A stretch of DNA of 8,494 nt, from the NCBI GenBank assembly GCA_900549555.1, contig UROO01000085.1:1-8494 (forward strand). The letters run 5' to 3'. Of the stretch, positions 6,713 through 8,494 are shown piece after piece. A program made the translations under genes and the position numbers. Position 1 is the stretch's first letter. Each line of letters begins with the position of its first letter. Source of the DNA: an uncultured Collinsella sp. (GTDB lineage Bacteria; Actinomycetota; Coriobacteriia; Coriobacteriales; Coriobacteriaceae). The notes beneath the pieces were generated by a model. That model was not told where the DNA came from and searched no databases. It worked only from the letters and a program-made list of their open reading frames with translations.

Positions 6713-6780
6713 TTCGAGTCTCGCCTCGGGCACCATACATGCACCTGCGCTTCAAGGGGGTCAAGACCCCCTTTTTCGTG
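6713..6780 (+). repeat. Direct repeat copy 2: orphan tRNA-Leu 3' end plus terminator
   Basis: The first 31 bp (6713-6743) are identical to 6529-6559: T-loop, 3' T-stem, 3' acceptor strand, discriminator, CCA and 8 nt of flank. The last 30 bp (6751-6780) equal 6568-6597. The seven bases between differ from copy 1. No 5' half of a tRNA precedes it, so it cannot give a tRNA. It may be the remnant of a second tRNA gene, or an attachment-site-like scar of a tRNA-targeting integrative element. Confidence 0.9.
6756..6776 (+). terminator. Intrinsic terminator (copy 2)
   Basis: GGGGGTC (6756-6762), AA, GACCCCC (6765-6771) and five T (6772-6776) have the same sequence as the terminator right after the tRNA. 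It shields the infC promoter, which begins about 15 nt further on, from upstream transcription. Confidence 0.88.
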
Positions 6781-6789
6781 TACGTAATG

Positions 6790-6815
6790 TGATAACGCGC
6801 GGTACGTGTTATCAT
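6790..6815 (+). promoter_or_regulatory. Probable infC operon promoter overlapped by a palindrome
   Basis: An extended -10 box, TGtTATCAT (6807-6815), is present; the -35 is poor (TGTGAT, 6788-6793, 16 bp spacing). The -10 is embedded in the right half of an inverted repeat, TGATAAC (6790-6796) and GTTATCA (6808-6814). This is the geometry of a repressor operator placed over a promoter. Transcription would start near 6822, about 175 nt before the infC start codon. Confidence 0.45.
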
Positions 6816-6821
6816 TCGCAA

Positions 6822-6984
6822 GGCGTTGTTCCCGCAATGCCCTAAAGAGGAACCCGAGGGTTCCCACCTTTTGGCGCCAATGAGCAGCTGACTGGTCATA
6901 CAACCTAGATTCCCTTCCTCATACCGAGGATGTCTATGTGTACGACCTGGTTGCAAAGAAGCGCCGGGTTATTTTTTTATGAAT
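6822..6984 (+). promoter_or_regulatory. Structured leader of infC-rpmI-rplT, candidate L20/IF3 autoregulatory leader
   Basis: The untranslated leader carries several stems. GGAACCC (6849-6855) pairs with GGGTTCC (6858-6864). TTGGCGCCAA (6871-6880) is palindromic. TAGA/TCTA encloses CCTC (6917-6920) and GAGG (6926-6929). The last hairpin (6945-6969) is terminator-like. AACCCG (6851-6856) is complementary to CGGGTT (6965-6970), the 3' arm of that hairpin, so two exclusive folds are possible. In Bacillus subtilis ribosomal protein L20 controls this operon by attenuation in a comparable leader. Position and operon match here, but I did not match a specific RNA family. Confidence 0.5.
6945..6978 (+). 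terminator. Terminator-like hairpin in the infC leader (attenuator candidate)
   Basis: ACCTGG (6945-6950) pairs with CCGGGT (6964-6969; one G-U) across a 13-nt loop, followed by TAT7 (6970-6978). It ends 6 nt before the infC SD GGAGGT (6985-6990). A terminator placed between promoter and first gene is what leader attenuation needs. The stem is short, so termination would be partial. Confidence 0.5.
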
Positions 6985-6997
6985 GGAGGTAGGGAAA

Positions 6998-7552
6998 ATA
7001 GCTAAGTCTGATGACACCCGCATCAACGACGAGATCACTGCATCTTCGTGCCGTTTGATTGGCGTCGATGGCTCTCAGCTCGGCCTGTTCGCCATCCGCG
7101 ATGCCCAGCGCGTCGCTGACGATCAGGGTCTCGACCTGGTCGAGATCGCTCCCAACGCGGAGCCGCCGGTCTGCAAGGTCATGGACTACGGTAAGTTCAA
7201 GTACCAGCAGGCCATGAAGGCCAAGGCCGCTCGTAAGAACCAGTCCAAGGTCGAGGTCAAGGAAATGAAGTTCCGACCCAAGATCGACGTTGGCGATTAC
7301 GAGACCAAGAAGGGCCACGTTCTGCGTTTCCTCAAGAAGGGCGCACGCGTTAAGATCACCATCATGTTCCGCGGCCGTGAGATGGCTCACCCGGAGCAGG
7401 GTCTTAACGTTCTCGAGCGTCTCGCCGAGGATCTCAAGCCTTACGCTACGGTCGAGTCCAAGCCTAAGATGGAAGGCCGTAACATGCTTATGCTGCTCGC
7501 CCCGATTAAGGGCGCCTTTGATGAGGATAAAGCGGCAAGCGATACCAAGTAA
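6998..7552 (+). CDS. infC: Translation initiation factor IF-3 (probable AUA start)
   Basis: IF3 binds the 30S subunit, keeps it apart from 50S and checks start codon-initiator tRNA pairing. The 184-aa product has the IF3 N domain (TRINDEI at residues 7-13 and the signature PPVCKVMDYGKFKYQ at 56-70), a lysine-rich linker, and the IF3 C domain (from about residue 84, with EMKFRP and KKGARVKITIMFRGREM). Start choice: ATG 6983 has no SD upstream, follows an in-frame TGA directly, and itself overlaps the strong SD GGAGGT (6985-6990). ATA at 6998 lies 7 nt after that SD and in frame. Escherichia coli infC uses AUU so that IF3 represses its own synthesis; AUA would allow the same control. Software limited to ATG/GTG/TTG would give 6983-7552 (189 aa). 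First gene of infC-rpmI-rplT. Confidence 0.95.
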   Translation: MAKSDDTRINDEITASSCRLIGVDGSQLGLFAIRDAQRVADDQGLDLVEIAPNAEPPVCKVMDYGKFKYQQAMKAKAARKNQSKVEVKEMKFRPKIDVGDYETKKGHVLRFLKKGARVKITIMFRGREMAHPEQGLNVLERLAEDLKPYATVESKPKMEGRNMLMLLAPIKGAFDEDKAASDTK

Positions 7553-7584
7553 CTAGTGTTCTGTAACCGATTAAGGAGTATTTC

Positions 7585-7776
7585 ATGCCTAAGATGAAGT
7601 CCCACAGCGGCACCAAGAAGCGTTTCCGCAAGACTGGTACCGGCAAGCTTATGCGCGCCAAGGCTTTCAAGAGCCACATCCTGAGCAAGAAGTCCACCAA
7701 GCGTAAGCGTGGCTTCCGTCAGGAGACCGAGATCGCCGCTGCCGACCGCAAGGTCATCAAGTCGCGTCTCGCCTAA
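7585..7776 (+). CDS. rpmI: 50S ribosomal protein L35
   Basis: The 63-aa, very basic protein has the L35 pattern throughout: MPKMKSHSGTKKRFRKTGTG, then KLMRAKAFKSHILSKKSTKRKR and a C-terminal KVIKSRL. It is a late-assembling 50S protein buried in 23S rRNA. The SD AAGGAG (7573-7578) lies 6 nt before ATG. It starts 32 nt after infC in the conserved order infC-rpmI-rplT, with no promoter or terminator visible in between. Length is normal for the family (about 64-66 aa). Confidence 0.97.
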   Translation: MPKMKSHSGTKKRFRKTGTGKLMRAKAFKSHILSKKSTKRKRGFRQETEIAAADRKVIKSRLA

Positions 7777-7822
7777 GTTCGCGTTCCCGTTTTTCGTTTT
7801 ACCGTCTAGGAGTTGATAGAAC

Positions 7823-8182
7823 ATGGCACGTATTAAGCGCGCTGTTGCCGCCAAGAAGAAGCGCCGTACCGTTATGCACCGTGCGAAGGGTTACTACGGT
7901 GCCGCTTCGCGTACTTACAAGCATGCTAAAGAGCAGGTCCAGCACTCTCTGCAGTATCAGTATCGTGACCGCCGCAACAAGAAGCGCGAGATCCGCTCTC
8001 TCTGGATCACCCGCATCAACGCTGCCGCTCGCCTGAACGACATCTCTTACTCTCAGTTCATGCACGGCCTGAAGGTTGCCGGTATCGAGCTCGACCGCAA
8101 GGTCCTGGCTCAGATGGCCTACGAGGACATCGAGTCCTTCAACGAGCTGGCTGCCATTGCCAAGAAGGCTCTCGAGGCCTAA
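7823..8182 (+). CDS. rplT: 50S ribosomal protein L20
   Basis: The 119-aa protein matches L20 along its whole length: the basic N-terminal extension (MARIKRAVAAKKKRR, RAKGYYGAASRTYKHA), the signature region RDRRNKKREIRSLWITRINA (48-67) and the globular C-terminal half with FMHGLKVAGIELDRKVLAQMA. L20 is needed early in 50S assembly on 23S rRNA. In Bacillus and Escherichia coli it also represses its own operon through the leader or mRNA, which makes it the likely effector of the leader upstream of infC here. The SD AGGAG (7808-7812) lies 10 nt before ATG; the gap to rpmI is 46 nt. It is the last gene of the operon, followed directly by a terminator. Confidence 0.97.
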   Translation: MARIKRAVAAKKKRRTVMHRAKGYYGAASRTYKHAKEQVQHSLQYQYRDRRNKKREIRSLWITRINAAARLNDISYSQFMHGLKVAGIELDRKVLAQMAYEDIESFNELAAIAKKALEA

Positions 8183-8203
8183 TAGATTCTGTTGAATCGC
8201 CAG

Positions 8204-8240
8204 GGGAGTGTCGCACTGTGCGCGACACTCCCTCTTTTTT
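8204..8240 (+). terminator. Strong intrinsic terminator of infC-rpmI-rplT
   Basis: GGGAGTGTCGC (8204-8214) and GCGACACTCCC (8222-8232) form a perfect 11-bp stem with a 7-nt loop, followed by TC and six T (8235-8240). It lies 21 nt after the rplT stop. Confidence 0.95.
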
Positions 8241-8254
8241 ATCGAAAGCGCTGG

Positions 8255-8282
8255 TTTACAAAGCAAAAAGCGCGGGTAGAAA
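8255..8282 (+). promoter_or_regulatory. Possible promoter for a transcript leaving the window
   Basis: TTTACA (8255-8260) and TAGAAA (8277-8282) are separated by 16 bp, directly after the rplT terminator. Transcription would start near 8289. The match to a housekeeping promoter is moderate and no gene start is visible downstream. Confidence 0.35.
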
Positions 8283-8288
8283 AACACT

Positions 8289-8494
8289 TACAGGTGACCG
8301 ATCTTTATATGTCTCTTAACCGAAGGGTCATCATCTGATACGTGCGGTCTTGCTGCACTCGACTTTCTACTTCCAATATAGAAAGCCATAGATTGTGTAG
8401 GACTTGTGAAGAGTGGAATTGACGTCCCACATCGCTTCGCGGTCTGGCAATATATCTCCTTGCCGCGCGGCCCGGTGGGACCGGATCAGCCGCA
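8289..8494 (+). other. Gene-free, hairpin-rich segment, possible leader of the next gene
   Basis: No supported gene is present up to the window edge. Several stems are visible. TGACC (8295-8299) pairs with GGTCA (8326-8330). GTGCGG (8342-8347) pairs with CTGCAC (8353-8358). CTTTCTA (8363-8369) pairs perfectly with TAGAAAG (8379-8385) around a 9-nt loop. An outer GTCCCAC (8424-8430)/GTGGGAC (8475-8481) encloses GGCAA (8446-8450)/TTGCC (8460-8464). GGTGGGACCG (8474-8483) resembles the core of the T-box sequence, but the specifier-loop parts of a T-box are not recognisable. A nine-codon mini-ORF (8309-8338) is also present. Function is unknown. Confidence 0.35.

Noticed and set aside
6713..6743. 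A second tRNA-Leu gene
   Set aside because: Only the T-loop to CCA part is present; no D-arm, anticodon arm or 5' acceptor strand lies upstream.
6391..6903. A 170-aa open frame on the - strand across the tRNA-Leu region
   Set aside because: It is the antisense of tRNA-Leu and of the two terminator repeats (the repeated EKGGLDPLE comes from the terminators; VPEARLELAR is a familiar false translation of a tRNA gene). It has no SD and no protein-like composition.
8474..8483. T-box riboswitch call based on GGTGGGACCG
   Set aside because: Only the core of the T-box sequence matches. The specifier loop, AG bulge and a following terminator cannot be seen, so it is kept only as a hint.
8367..8494. 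Open - strand frames at the right edge, one ending in SYTIYGFLYWK before a TAG
   Set aside because: Two overlapping - strand frames are open here and neither shows a recognisable family. The + strand carries promoter-like and hairpin features instead. Too short to support as a partial gene.
1..8494. CRISPR array, insertion sequence, prophage or defence island
   Set aside because: There are no regularly spaced repeats, no transposase, integrase or phage genes, and the genes are core housekeeping genes in conserved order. The only mobile-like hints are the tRNA 3'-end repeat and the palindromic elements.

Overview
The window reads as ordinary chromosomal core DNA from a moderately GC-rich, Gram-positive-type bacterium. 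My best guess is the Coriobacteriia (a Collinsella-like gut actinobacterium). The reasons are the recJ–rel–metallo-hydrolase order, the strong GC-ending codon bias of fba and the ribosomal genes, and the protein sequences themselves. The taxon is an inference; nothing in the window proves it. All recognised genes lie on the + strand, and I see no insertion sequence, CRISPR array or intact mobile element.

Layout. 1-536 is the 3' end of a gene with a superfamily 2 helicase motif VI, probably the C-terminal helicase part of a RecJ-type exonuclease. 15 nt later comes rel (552-2912), a full-length bifunctional (p)ppGpp synthetase/hydrolase. A 12-bp-arm hairpin then precedes a small metallo-beta-lactamase-fold hydrolase (2997-3680). 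The class II fructose-bisphosphate aldolase gene fba (3875-4741) has its own extended -10 promoter and is followed by a 93-nt multi-layer palindrome. A separate promoter drives a cytoplasmic transglutaminase-like protein (4992-6425).

The second half is RNA and translation. tRNA-Leu(CAA) lies at 6465-6551. Its 3' end and its terminator are repeated 184 bp downstream (6529-6597 and 6713-6780), with a palindrome-packed 115-bp spacer between them. The infC-rpmI-rplT operon (IF3, L35, L20) follows behind a long structured leader. That leader ends in a terminator-like hairpin just upstream of the infC ribosome binding site, and infC itself appears to start at a non-standard AUA codon. A strong terminator closes the operon at 8204-8240. 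The last 250 nt hold no gene I can support, but look like the promoter and structured leader of a gene beyond the window.

How the genes fit together. The window links stringent response (Rel), central glycolysis (Fba) and translation initiation/50S assembly (IF3, L35, L20, tRNA-Leu). The most notable regulatory points are the two stacked autoregulation signals of infC (AUA start and leader attenuator), the partial tRNA-Leu duplication, and the palindromic elements after fba and after the tRNA. I found no convincing new multi-gene system.
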